Shown here: in pieces, positions 11,178 through 21,445 of the stretch
Layout of the letters: each line of letters starts with the position of its first letter
Position numbering within the stretch: the first letter of the stretch is position 1
Origin: Siderastrea radians
Lineage: Eukaryota; Cnidaria; Anthozoa; Scleractinia; Rhizangiidae
Direction: 5' to 3'
Length of the DNA stretch: 64,000 nt
NCBI GenBank assembly: GCA_964017195.1
Contig: OZ024888.1
Coordinates: 18,764,201 to 18,828,200 of the forward strand
Notes under the pieces: generated by a model
The model's database searches: none
What the model was told of the DNA's origin: nothing
The model's input: the letters and a program-made list of their open reading frames with translations, nothing else
Made by a program: the position numbers and the translations under genes

Positions 11178-11778
11178 CCCACTGACGCCCAGTGCGCCCC
11201 TATGCGCCCTAGAATGAGCAGGCGTCTTGTTCCACTTGTGACGTCATCAGTTTAAATGACCCTGAAAAGCTCTGATAGCCAGTCGATGCAACGCAAAAAG
11301 ATCTTGTAAACGATGCCTGAACGACAATGATCGGATCAAGTAAACCTGAGTAACAGCCAGAAAACCACGGAACTTTTACCTCAAAAACACAAGAAAATCA
11401 TGGCCTTCCCACCGACTGCTACTTTTGGCCAACTCTTTCGTTTTCAAACGAGCTTTGAGGCCAAACTTTTCTCACCACCAGAAACCGTGGTCGTATGGCT
11501 AACTCGACAGCAAAAAGTGAAAATCGAAATGAGAACGAAAGCAACGGGCTTGTGCGCTAAATCTCGAAGAGCCGTAGACGGATCTCAAAATTTTGAATTG
11601 TGCGCATGCCCGAACTCAAAATGCTAGAAAATGTCGTGAAACCGAAAGAAACGGCAACTGTTCGTGCTAGAAATCACTTTTCGCGAGGATTGGGACGAAA
11701 TTGGATCAAATAGGGCTAAAAAGGGCCATTTGCTGCATAAAAGTACCATTTTTTCGAAGTCTGCCGGGTGTCGATGGG
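11178..11778. mobile_element. piggyBac-like MITE nested in the 7.4-kb element
   Basis: TTAA occurs at both edges (11174-11177 and 11779-11782). The ends are imperfect inverted repeats, CCCACTGACGCCC on the left and GGGTGTCGATGGG on the right. TTAA target sites with CCC-starting termini are the hallmark of piggyBac elements. The 601-bp interior has no transposase; the open frame at 11400-11627 shows no family signal and is treated as non-coding. Confidence 0.65.
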
Positions 11779-12283
11779 TTAATATGATGTGAGTTTTCAG
11801 TCCGATTCAACTAGGAACTCTGACCTAGTTAATTTCCGGCATATTTTTCAGAGTGCAACATGCTATGGAAAACATACAAATATATTAATTGATTCAGGTT
11901 TATTAATATAGAGCGCACGAAAGCTCATCAAAGCCACGCTCAGCTAAACACAGTAGGTGACAATGGAAGCAGGGCTAACTACAAAGTGCATTCAGAAACC
12001 CTGACACCCGTTTCGCTTTCATGCCGTTTTTGCGTTGCTAGTATGCTTGAGTCAAAACCATTTTTTCTAAGCGAAATGTCGTTTTACTGTGTGACACACT
12101 CAGGTCGCTCGCGCAAGGAAATGTTGTTTGGCCCCGCCTGAGCAAGGAACTGAGAGTCAAATAAAGCTAATAAAAGCTAATAAAGCTTGCGCACAGGCTC
12201 TCTTGTTGGGAAGTGGCAAGTGGAGAAGCTGCGAGCATGGCTTTGTTGCAGGATTACAGATAAGCTATGTGAAATTACTTATG

Positions 12284-12335
12284 TCATAACGAGCCAGACG
12301 CTCTTAACAACCAAAAATTACCTTGGGATCCCGCG
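12284..12335 (+). repeat. Dispersed repeat (copy also at 56967-57017)
   Basis: The phrase ATAACGAGCCAGACGCTCTT, followed by A(A/G)CAACCAAAAA and later GGGATCCCGC, is shared with 56967-57017 at high identity. It is a fragment of an interspersed element of unknown class. Confidence 0.55.
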
Positions 12336-12425
12336 CATCACGTTTTCACGCGCATCACGCGCATCACGTTTTCACGCCCCAGGCGATTTTCGCGCTCGCT
12401 CGTGTCTCTCGCGTGTCCTTTGTGC
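12336..12425 (+). repeat. GC-rich dispersed repeat, copy 1
   Basis: This is the first of three related segments (others at 15773-15870 and 25903-25990). They share ATCACGCGCG, CACGTTTTCACG or CACGTTTCC, then CAGGCGATTTT and GCGCTCGCTCG. The two later copies are followed by a run of T and then TCCCTGA. No protein is implied. Confidence 0.5.
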
Positions 12426-12900
12426 TATGTCTTCTTGTGTACTTTCCGGTATCACGTAAAATAAATACAGAGCGAACCAAAATAAACTCACACCGGTTCG
12501 AAAGTCCCACCGGAATAATTATAAGCACCTCCAATTTTATTCTGGTTCCAACTTGCGAAATACGGACAACATTTGACAGCGCAGGGCTCCTGACTAACTG
12601 AAGTGTTTGGGGGTTCTTTTGGTGCACCGAGAATAGGCACAAGCATCAGAAAAAGGAAATATTTAGTCAAAAGAAAACAAAGTGACCATTAAGCAGGCGG
12701 GTGTGAAATACACAGGCTTTGCGTGCGATAATAAAATAAGGCAATAATTCCAAACCGTTTTTTTTTTCAGGGGTTTATCTTTGAGGTAGGATTGTTTTTG
12801 GGGGAGGGGGGTTATTGATAATAAGACAAGAATCACTTTTTTTCCCATTAAATTGGAGTGCGATTCTTCAGAAAAAGTATGGAGAATGTGTGCCTTTTAT
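12426..12900. other. Transposon interior, nothing recognised
   Basis: The sequence between the GC-rich repeat and the satellite array has a poly-T run near 12760 and G runs near 12800, and no coding signal. Confidence 0.4.
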
Positions 12901-15560
12901 CCCGGAAGTGCCTCTAGGCATACGGTGATGTCAGGACTCCAACTTGGGTAAACCAGAAAGGATGTACGACATTTGTCTAAAATTCTGTCTCAAAATGTTT
13001 GTTATGTTGCATATCCCAGAAGCGCTCAGGCATACGGTGATGCCATGGACTCCAACCTGGGTGAACCAGGGAAAGATATCAACATTTGTCTAAAATTCTG
13101 TCTCAAAATGTTTGTTATGTTGCATATCCCAGAAGCGCTCAGGCATACGTTGATGCCATGGACTCCAACCTGGGTGAACCAGGAAAAGATATCAACATTT
13201 GTCTAAAATTCTGTCTTAAAATGTTTGTTATGTTGCATATCCCAGAAGCGCTCAGGCATACGGTGATGCCATGGACTCCAACCTGGGTGAACCAGGAAAA
13301 GATATCAACATTTGTCTAAAATTCTGTCTTAAAATGTTTGTTATGTTGCATATCCCAGAAGCGCTCAGGCAAACGGTGATGCCATGGACTCCAACCTGGG
13401 TGAACCAGGAAAAGATATCAACATTTGTCTAAAATTCTGTCTCAAAATGTTTGTTATGTTGCATATCCCAGAAGCGCTCAGGCATACGTTGATGCCGTGG
13501 ACTCCAACCTGGGTGAACCAGGAAAAGATATCAACATTTGTCTAAAATTCTGTCTTAAAATGTTTGTTATGTTGCATATCCCAGAAGCGCTCAGGCATAC
13601 GGTGATGCCATGGACTCCAACCTGGGTGAACCAGGAAAAGATATAAACATTTGTCTAAAATTCTGTCTTAAAATGTTTGTTATGTTGCATATCCCAGAAG
13701 CGCTCAGGCAAACGGTGATGCCATGGACTCCAACCTGGGTGAACCAGGAAAAGATATCAACATTTGTCTAAAATTCTGTCTCAAAATGTTTGTTATGTTG
13801 CATATCCCAGAAGCGCTTAGGCATACGTTGATGCCGTGGACTCCAACCTGGGTGAACCAGGAAAAGATATCAACATTTGTCTAAAATTCTGTCTTAAAAT
13901 GTTTGTTATGTTGCATATCCCAGAAGCGCTCAGGCATACGGTGATGCCAGGGACTCCAACCTGGGTGAACCAGGAAAAGATATCAACATTTGTCTAAAAT
14001 TCTGTCTTAAAATGTTTGTTATGTTGCATATCCCAGAAGCGCTCAGGCATACGTTGATGCCGTGGACTCCAACCTGGGTGAACCAGGAAAAGATATCAAC
14101 ATTTGTCTAAAATTCTGTCTTAAAATGTTTGTTATGTTGCATATCCCAGAAGCGCTCAGGCATACATTGATGTCATGGACTCCAACCTGGGTGAACCAGG
14201 AAAAGATATCAACATTTGTCTAAAATTCTGTCTTAAAATGTTTGTTATGTTGCATATCCCAGAAGCGCTCAGGCATACATTGATGTCATGGACTCCAACC
14301 TGGGTGAACCAGGAAAAGATATCAATATTTGTCTAAAATTCTGTCTTAAAATGTTTGTTATGTTGCATATCCCAGACGCGCTCAGGCATACGGTGATGCC
14401 ATGGACTCCAACCTGGGTGAACCAGGAAAAGATATCAACATTTGTCTAAAATTCTGTCTTAAAATGTTTGTTATGTTGCATATCCCAGAAGCGCTCAGGA
14501 AAACGGTGATGCCATGGACTCCAACCTGGGTGAACCAGGAAAAGATATCAACATTTGTCTAAAATTCTGTCTTAAAATGTTTGTTATGTTGCATATCCCA
14601 GAAGCGCTCAGGCATACGTTGATGCCGTGGACTCCAACCTGGGTGAACCAGGAAAAGATATCAACATTTGTCTAAAATTCTGTCTTAAAATGTTTGTTAT
14701 GTTGCATATCCCAGAAGCGCTCAGGCATACGGTGATGCCATGGACTCCAACCTGGGTGAACCAGGAAAAGATATCAACATTTGTCTAAAATTCTGTCTTA
14801 AAATGTTTGTTATGTTGCATATCCCAGAAGCGCTCAGGCATACGTTGATGCCGTGGACTCCAACCTGGGTGAACCAGGAAAAGATATCAACATTTGTCTA
14901 AAATTCTGTCTTAAAATGTTTGTTATGTTGCATATCCCAGAAGCGCTCAGGCATACATTGATGTCATGGACTCCAACCTGGGTGAACCAGGAAAAGATAT
15001 CAACATTTGTCTAAAATTCTGTCTTAAAATGTTTGTTATGTTGCATATCCCAGAAGCGCTCAGGCATACATTGATGTCATGGACTCCAACCTGGGTGAAC
15101 CAGGAAAAGATATCAACATTTGTCTAAAATTCTGTCTCAAAATGTTTGTTATGTTGCATATCCCAGAAGCGCTCAGGCATACATTGATGTCATGGACTCC
15201 AACCTAGGTGAACCAGGAAAAGATATCAATATTTGTCTAAAATTCTGTCTTAAAATGTTTGTTATGTTGCATATCCCAGAAGCGCTCAGGCATACGTTGA
15301 TGCCGTGGACTCCAACCTGGGTGAACCAGGAAAAGATATCAACATTTGTCTAAAATTCTGTCTTAAAATGTTTGTTATGTTGCATATCCCAGAAGCGCTC
15401 AGGCATACGTTGATGACATGGACTCCAACCTGGGTGAACCAGGAAAAGATATCAACATTTGTCTAAAATTCTGTCTTAAAATGTTTGTTATGTTGCATAC
15501 CCCAGAAGCACTCAGGCATACGGTGATGCCATGGACTCCAACCTGGGTGAACGAGAAAAG
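12901..15560 (+). repeat. 113-bp satellite array, about 24 units
   Basis: Head-to-tail units of exactly 113 bp share CATATCCCAGAAGCGCTCAG, GGACTCCAACCTGGGTGAAC and AAAATTCTGTCTTAAAATG. Variants at the GATGCCA position (CGGTGATGCCA, AAACGGTGATGCCA, CGTTGATGCCG, CATTGATGTCA) define subtypes. Edge units are diverged; the first, near 12916, carries AACCAGAAAGGATG as in the second array at 62.7-64 kb. Open frames inside simply repeat with the unit. The array lies entirely within the 7.4-kb transposon insertion. Confidence 0.95.
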
Positions 15561-16760
15561 GTATTCAAATGCGCGTGTCAACTCAATTATGTTATTTTTA
15601 CTACAGAGTGTATAACAGGGCGTCTTGTTTACTTGTTTATTTTCTTACGAGAGAGTTCATAGATGTTTAGTTTATTTATTTCGTTAAGGACCTCTTTGAA
15701 AACCGCATTTGTGAAAGAGCAACTTTTCTTTAAAAGTAAATACAAACGTGGCGTGCGCTTACAGAAGCAGCTCATCACGCGCGGCCCACGTTTCCACGCG
15801 GCAGGCGATTTTGGCGCTCGCTGCTGCTGTGTTTTTTTCGCTCGATTATCCCTGAAAGGAGAGATAGCGAGCGAGCGGACGCAAGCGTTTACCTTATCTA
15901 AAGAAACGATGGAAGTAATAACTTACCTCGTTGTACGGTTATTTCGCTAGACTACCAGTTACATGTTACAGTGGATTTCTTCCATTACCTGAAGACGTTT
16001 CGCCGTAGTGATTTGTAGTCTGTACTGCATTGTTGTTTGCCGATATCACGCTTTGCTTGCTTTGCATTTATAACGCGGAATGGCAAAAGCAACACCAAAT
16101 AAGAAACAGCTCTTCTCTGGTAACTTTCCGATCAGAAAGATCAGAAAGCCCGCCACGTTTGCGAGCTGGTACTTAGCCACTTCGTTCATAAAACTTGCCA
16201 GTGAACGGACTACACTGAAACGCCACATTTCACACATCTTCTAATTTAGTTAAAAACACTCTCTGAAGCGCTTGTAGAGAGCTCGAACCCGCCGATTATC
16301 GAAAGCATCCATTCGCAGAAGGAAAGGAGTGAAAGATTGAATAATCGAATTTTACCGCTCTTGTCAAAATATTTATGAAATCCAACCTCTTTAGAAAAAG
16401 TTAAAAGAGCCCGATAGAAACCCTGCGGGTGTGAAACCGCAAGTCAAATACGGTGACGGCTAACTTGCAAGCCCATGACGTCACTCCCTAGCAACCAGAT
16501 CTTGCGAATTTTTAAACTTCCTGTTCTCTCTGGCTCGTGATGAGAGTGGGAAACGACATCAGATTTTATAACCTTTTGAATATTTTGTAAAATAGCAAAA
16601 GAAAAAGTAACTAGTACAAATAATTAGACGTACTCTTTTGAAGAAACGTATTATACAAACTTACTTACATTTGCGCTTTCGTCGTTTTTTTTTTTTTGCA
16701 CCCCCTCATCGTCCGCCATAACCGACGCGTTATATGTAACGGTGAAAAAACCGTTGGTAG
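15561..16760. other. Transposon interior after the satellite
   Basis: Contains the second GC-rich dispersed repeat (15773-15870) and a poly-T run near 16687. Short open frames at 15663-15950 (plus) and 16046-16237 (minus) have no recognisable domain. Confidence 0.4.
15773..15870 (+). repeat. GC-rich dispersed repeat, copy 2
   Basis: Shares CACGTTTCCACG, GGCAGGCGATTTT and GGCGCTCGCTG with the segments at 12336 and 25903, followed by a T run and TATCCCTGAAAGGAGAGA. Confidence 0.55.
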
Positions 16761-16833
16761 ATGAAGCAAGACTCTCACATGGCTTTAGTAGCTTTAGATG
16801 AAGCAAGACTCTCGAAGAAACGTTTGCAGCAGC

Positions 16834-16881
<48 letters not shown>

Positions 16882-16982
16882 TAGACTGGCTAATAGCCCT
16901 GCAGGATGGGTATATTGATGAACTTGACACTCGACGGGAATCGGAAATGTCAGAGCGCGTGACCTTGAGTGCCGGGTTGTAA
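16761..16982 (+). CDS. Short polyglutamine ORF, uncertain
   Basis: A 73-codon open frame has a basic start (KKRLQQRQ), about 15 consecutive glutamines from a CAG run, then LDWLIALQDGYIDELDTRRE. The segment after the glutamines has a natural protein-like composition, so this could be a remnant of a captured or transposon-encoded gene. DNA just upstream repeats GATGAAGCAAGACTCTC twice. It lies near the right end of the 7.4-kb element. No family is recognised and no splice sites are evident. It may equally be chance around a CAG microsatellite. Confidence 0.25.
16827..16880 (+). repeat. CAG trinucleotide microsatellite
   Basis: About 18 CAG triplets with a single CGG interruption near the 5' end. 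Confidence 0.9.
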
Positions 16983-17104
16983 TTGGCCGAAAAAGGTCGA
17001 AATGTTAATTCATAACTAAATAGCTAGCACTTATACCTGGATCCAAGGCTCCCAATTAAAAAAATATTTTTTGTTTCACTAAAATGCGATCTCAAGACCT
17101 TTCG

Positions 17105-17250
17105 ATTGTCTCGTCTCCGGCTCGGTTTTGGTGTAAGTCTGGGTTTCGGATTTCTCAGCACTGAGTCTCGGGCTTGGATTTTCTAAAATCGTTGAAGTCT
17201 CGGACTCAGATTTTAAAACAAGGGTCTCGGCGTCTCGGCGAGTCTCGGAT
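17105..17250 (+). repeat. Right subterminal GTCTCG-rich region of the 7.4-kb element
   Basis: Multiple GTCTCG, GTCTCGG and CGTCTCGGCG words lie next to the right terminal repeat. They point the same way as the cluster at the left end, instead of being its mirror image. Confidence 0.5.
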
Positions 17251-17267
17251 TTTACCATTCGCCACCC

Positions 17268-17346
17268 CTTTTACTGTCCGTACAAATTATATGGAGCGAA
17301 ACGACACTCGTACGGTCCGTCACAGTGCGTTAATGTTAGACAACCC
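17268..17346 (+). repeat. Segmental duplication copy A, right remnant
   Basis: This begins with the second copy of the CTTTTACT target duplication. It then continues the homology to 28439-28515 (GTCCGTACAAATTATA, CAGTGCGTT, GACAACCC). It is the displaced end of the zinc-finger gene's 3' flank. Confidence 0.8.
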
Positions 17347-17833
17347 TCGAATAAGAACCGGCCCGTTAACAAAGCCAGATTATTGGACCCATTAGTTACC
17401 TGATCTCCCCACCCAACCCGGATACTGAGCAAACCAAGCAATTTCTCAAAATAGAACGCCAGACACTTCATAGTTACAGTAGAATAGATCAACAGCTCTA
17501 CATGTGCATCAGTATTGTTCGCATCATTTCACAGGTACCCCAAGCTCTATGGGAGGTATACATGTGTGCCGTGTGAAGTTTGTTCAGAGTTGTGTCAGTG
17601 TTGTAACTTGAGTGTCACGGCGACCGTTGCGTAACAGCGAATTTATAAGGATGCCAAGGATTTGTATGAAAAAAAAAACGATTCCTATTTCAATTTAAAA
17701 ATACGAACGAGTTTTCAGTAAAAAATTCCCTACCTGAACTCCTCTGCCTGTTTACTTGTCTCCTGTGTGGTTTCCGGAGCGATTGAGAGCGATTCCAGTG
17801 AGTTTTAGTTTTATTGCTTTCTCTACATTATCC
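17347..17833. other. No recognisable feature
   Basis: Unassigned sequence with a poly-A run near 17670. No exon or repeat supported. Confidence 0.4.
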
Positions 17834-17842
17834 TTTCCAAAT

Positions 17843-17916
17843 TAGCCTGCGTGCAGACGTCTCCTATTTCCTTTTCCGCGGGTGGAAGGAAATAGAAGAC
17901 GTCTGCACGCAGGCTA
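17843..17916. mobile_element. 74-bp Mutator-like fold-back MITE
   Basis: Two 31-bp arms start with TAGCCTGCGTGCAGACGTCT. They differ at one position and enclose a 12-bp loop. The 9-bp sequence TTTCCAAAT flanks both sides (17834-17842 and 17917-17925). A 9-bp duplication with long inverted repeats fits the Mutator (MULE) superfamily. Confidence 0.75.
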
Positions 17917-18059
17917 TTTCCAAATCTACCGGCCGTCGAAAGCTTTTATGTAAGGCATGGGTCGCATTAGAGGAAAGTTGTCAAAATTTCTGGCAAAAAC
18001 GAGGGGAAAACTTTGAAACTGCAACCGGAAAGAAAATTTTTGCAGTCATCGTGGGAGCT

Positions 18060-18174
18060 AAACCACACAACAATGAAAACGCCTGAAGTTTGGGACTAAG
18101 ACAGTCTTTATTGACAACTAGGTAAATGATTAATAACACAATATACAAAATACTTGAAGAGCTAAAATGACACT
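18060..18174 (+). repeat. Dispersed repeat, copy 1 (copy 2 at 20146-20262)
   Basis: Shares AACCACACAACAATGAAAAC, GTTTGGGACTAAGACAG, TTTATTGACAACTA and AATGATTAATAACACAATAT with 20146-20262 at about 90 percent or better by eye. The class is unknown. Confidence 0.7.
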
Positions 18175-18460
18175 CCAGCACCAACGAAACAAACAGACGG
18201 TAGGCTGTCAGGATAATCAGATAACGATAACAAGATACCTGGGAGGGCAGGGCGGGAAAACTGCTAACCAATAAACATATAATTGTGCTGTGTGCTCGAT
18301 AGCCGTAACACTGAGCAAGTGAAGCACGGGGCTAAATCTAAGCTTATATACCCGAGTGATGTAGTTTTACTAGTGTACTGTAGAATCCCAAAATGCATAC
18401 TGTCATGCAACTTGAATAGTAATATCACTAGACAGCAGTGATTGCGACATTAGCTACAAC

Positions 18461-18729
18461 TATGGCCATAAGTCTTGGGACACTTTGCTTAAATGGCGTC
18501 CCGTTAGCGTCATTTGAAAAATACTCTTGCCTCGCCCCCCTCCCCCCCTGTGCAATGTTGAAGTTAGGTTTTGAAATTGGTGACTGATCTTCAACATTGT
18601 TTGGGGAGGTGGGGGGGGGGGGGCAGAGATAGTCAAAAAACTTGTAAAAGACTTCTAATTACACTGGAGATTACATTTTCTTACTTCTCAGTGAAATATT
18701 ACCAAGTGTCCCAAGGTCTAATGGCCATA
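18461..18729. mobile_element. Mariner-like MITE with TGGCCATA ends
   Basis: The left end TATGGCCATAAGTCTTGGGA and the complement of the right end (AAGTGTCCCAAGGTCTAATG) form about 25-bp imperfect inverted repeats. The inside has C-rich and G-rich blocks and an inner inverted pair, AATGTTGAAG and CTTCAACATT, like the MITEs at 2728 and 3998. No protein. Confidence 0.55.
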
Positions 18730-20145
18730 ATTGTCTATAGAGTAGTTTGAAAGAGAGAGCGTTTGTCGCTTAGAATATAAGCCTTGACTAGTAGAAATAG
18801 ACAGTCTCGTTTTGGAAATAGCTCGAACAAGCCATAGTCCTGGGTAGTTAGTATATGTTATCATCACATGCGGCATTACTTTGCGGACTATTAATTGAAG
18901 ATACAGGAAGTGGTATTTATGACATCTTTTCATATTTTCTTTTCGGGCTAAAATAAGCGTTTATAGGGTTCTGTTTCCTTACTGATATAAAAAAGCGTTG
19001 TTCAATGACAGGCAATATTGCTATTTTCACGAACAGTCTGATTTAACGGAGGAACGCTATATGAGCGTTGAAACATACACGTTTATGTTATCACTGCGTT
19101 AACAGTACTCAGCTAAAAAAGCAACAGTACTCACACAAATTGTCAAGCGTAACAACACACGTTATTCAGGTTAACTTTTGTTTTCTATGGCAATATGTTA
19201 GCAATAGTTTCTTCAACTTACTGAGATTGAAAAGTCTCGAATGATCCCTAGCTATCGAATTTTATCAACAGTACTCCCCTATAAACAAGAAGTAAATATT
19301 CCCTCTTTTGTTTATTTCAGTGCAAATATGCCGAGTACTGTGGCAAAGTCGACCAAAACGAGCATCATTGATATAGAAAACCTGATTAAACTCTTATTCT
19401 AATAGTAGTGATACATTTGAACCACTTTTACTGGGAATCTTTCTATTCTAGAACGAGAAAAAGCAGAAAATGTTGCTGAGTACTGTTGTCTAGTACTGTT
19501 GGCGTTACTCATTAACCATGACGTATTATACGCGTGACTTAAATTCCAGTTCGAAGTGTCTGGTGAGGAACTGCGATTTATTAGCATTCAATGGAAAGAA
19601 AATATTTTCAAATACAGAGTGAATTGTGTCACTTGGGTGAAAAGGGCACCCTATAGCCTCATTGATTTGCTGTTGGGACAATAAAATCCGTTTTCAAGCT
19701 TGCTTAGTCAATGCTATTACTTCGTAAAATAAGCCTTACATTTGTTGTAAGTACGTTGTCTCTCTTTTATCAGTAATTAGGGTATCGTTTTGGTGTGATA
19801 ACTTCGTCTTTCAATGAGAAAAGTCACTCGAGTGTCTTATATTTTACGCACCAAGAACTGTTCCACCAACATTTTACTGGAATGACAATAACCCACCCCT
19901 CCCCCAAGTATTCTTGTGTCACACGTGTCATTTGCAATGCAAAACGCCCGCAACCACAGTTTACCACTGAAACTGTACATAAGTCACAGAGTTTGGTTGG
20001 TTTGCAGTTACACTGGGCAATTTCATAATCGATCTCATTCAGACATGTAGTTGACCTTTACTCGACCTGAAATCCAAGACTGCCTTACTTCCAATGCTAA
20101 AGTTTGTGATTTAGAGGAGCATCACCCGAGACTGATGCTCCCTCT
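18730..20145. other. No gene recognised
   Basis: AACAGTACTCA occurs repeatedly near 19095-19130 and as its complement near 19470-19500, hinting at an old fold-back element. A small hairpin, GGAGCATCACCCGAGACTGATGCTCC split by its loop, lies at about 20116-20142. Otherwise nothing I can support. Confidence 0.4.
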
Positions 20146-20262
20146 AAACCACACAACAATGAAAACGCCTGAAGTTTGGGACTAAGACAGCCTTTATTGA
20201 CAACTAATTAAATGATTAATAACACAATATGCAAAATACTTGAATAACTAAAATGACACTCT
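20146..20262 (+). repeat. Dispersed repeat, copy 2
   Basis: Direct-orientation copy of 18060-18174. The two diverge after AAAATGACACTC. Confidence 0.7.
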
Positions 20263-20384
20263 AAGCCCAAAACGTGGAAGTGGAGTTGTCAGGAGTACCC
20301 AACGACTGCTTCAGGGAAAATCGATTGTAGAGTGAACTAAACATCACCTGCAGGTCTCCGCGTCAATCTTGTTTAATATTTAAC

Positions 20385-20590
20385 TTTCCTGGGAAAAAAA
20401 TACCCGCTCTTCACTGCCAGCGAGCAGGACTTTTAGTCAATAAAAATCCCAGCCAGCATCAATTTTGAAGTTTGTCAACCAGCCAGCAAAAATAAAATCG
20501 CCAAAAAAAAGAAATACCCAGCCAGCGGTAGAGGAAATATTTCCAGTTTGCCAGCAAGTGATCCTGTATACTATTTCTTAGCCAGCCAGA
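20385..20590. repeat. CCAGCCAGC-rich segment
   Basis: CAGCCAGC and GCCAGC words recur at least six times over 200 bp. A related stretch with CCCAGCCAGTT and CCCAGCAAGC occurs at 26095-26185, and both are near TTTAACTTTCC. This is an eroded dispersed repeat. Confidence 0.4.
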
Positions 20591-20726
20591 GAACTTTTGA
20601 AGTAAACTTTGCGAAAATGACTGCATTTGGGGGGGGGGAGTTCGCAACATCATTGGGGGGAGGGGGTGCGAATTTAATATAACGGTATATTTATTTATGA
20701 GCTACACTCTTCGTTGACTACAACGT

Positions 20727-20749
20727 TTTTATTTATTTATTTATTTATT
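20727..20749. repeat. (TTTA)n microsatellite
   Basis: Five to six tandem TTTA units. Confidence 0.85.
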
Positions 20750-21006
20750 ATTTTTTGGAGAGTTTACAATCGTTGAAAAGCTAAAATGTACCATAGCAAA
20801 GTGCACCACCCAACGTGAAATACATGTAGTTAATCCAGTAAAAATTCAATTTTTATAGCAACGGTGTAAGTAGAGTAATTATTTATTCACGTGAACATTG
20901 AACACAAAAAAATGTGCTTCAAACAATAATTGTGCCTAAATTCATTTAACATTAAACAAACAGAGTTTCTGTACATTTCACAGATTACACTGCTTATCCC
21001 ATAACA

Positions 21007-21039
21007 ATAAACAAACAAACAAACAAACAAATAAACAAA
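21007..21039. repeat. (AAAC)n microsatellite
   Basis: Seven to eight tandem AAAC units with one AAAT interruption. Confidence 0.85.
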
Positions 21040-21445
21040 GGTGAAACAAAAAGATTGGTACTCACAGTTTTCAAGTAGTCCGCCAGAGGCCCAAGCTGCG
21101 CACTGCAAATTCTCATAACCGCTCCAAAAAGTGTCGGGTAAAAAGTCGTAATTCAGTTTCAAGTTAAACGATGGTGTAGGAATCACAATTATACAAATGC
21201 AAGGCGGTTAGAACCTGAAGCTTTATACACCGCACATTTACAAGGAGAAAGAAGGAATAAGGCAGATTCATTTGACGAACCTCGGATTTAGTTGGCCAGC
21301 GTATGTCGTGATTATCAGTTCCTGATTACCAGGAATCTCAGCAAATAAATCAATATCAAAAGAAAAAATTTAGTTAAGTGCAACCTTAAAAAGTTCAATC
21401 AACTAGACAGGGTAAATCGATAAAGACAAACTCGACAGCGGACGT
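21040..21445. other. No recognisable feature
   Basis: Unassigned sequence before the 74-bp minisatellite. The minus-strand open frame at 20887-21186 crosses the AAAC microsatellite and is not credible. Confidence 0.4.

Larger units (their letters stand above)
9855..17267. mobile_element. 7.4-kb hAT-like DNA transposon insertion, non-autonomous
   Basis: The ends are inverted: GGGTGGCGAATGGTA at the left (from 9857) and TACCATTCGCCACCC at the right (to 17267). The 8-bp sequence CTTTTACT flanks both sides (9847-9854 and 17268-17275). The paralogous locus at 28.4 kb has an uninterrupted sequence of matching length at this point, so it is the empty site. An 8-bp duplication and short GGGTGG-type ends fit the hAT superfamily. 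No transposase is visible. The interior holds a piggyBac-like MITE, a 113-bp satellite array, a CAG tract and dispersed repeats. Both subterminal regions are rich in GTCTCG. Confidence 0.8.

Noticed and set aside
12973..15615. Repeated 60-95-codon open frames
   Set aside because: They are periodic by-products of the 113-bp satellite, and 113 is not a multiple of three.
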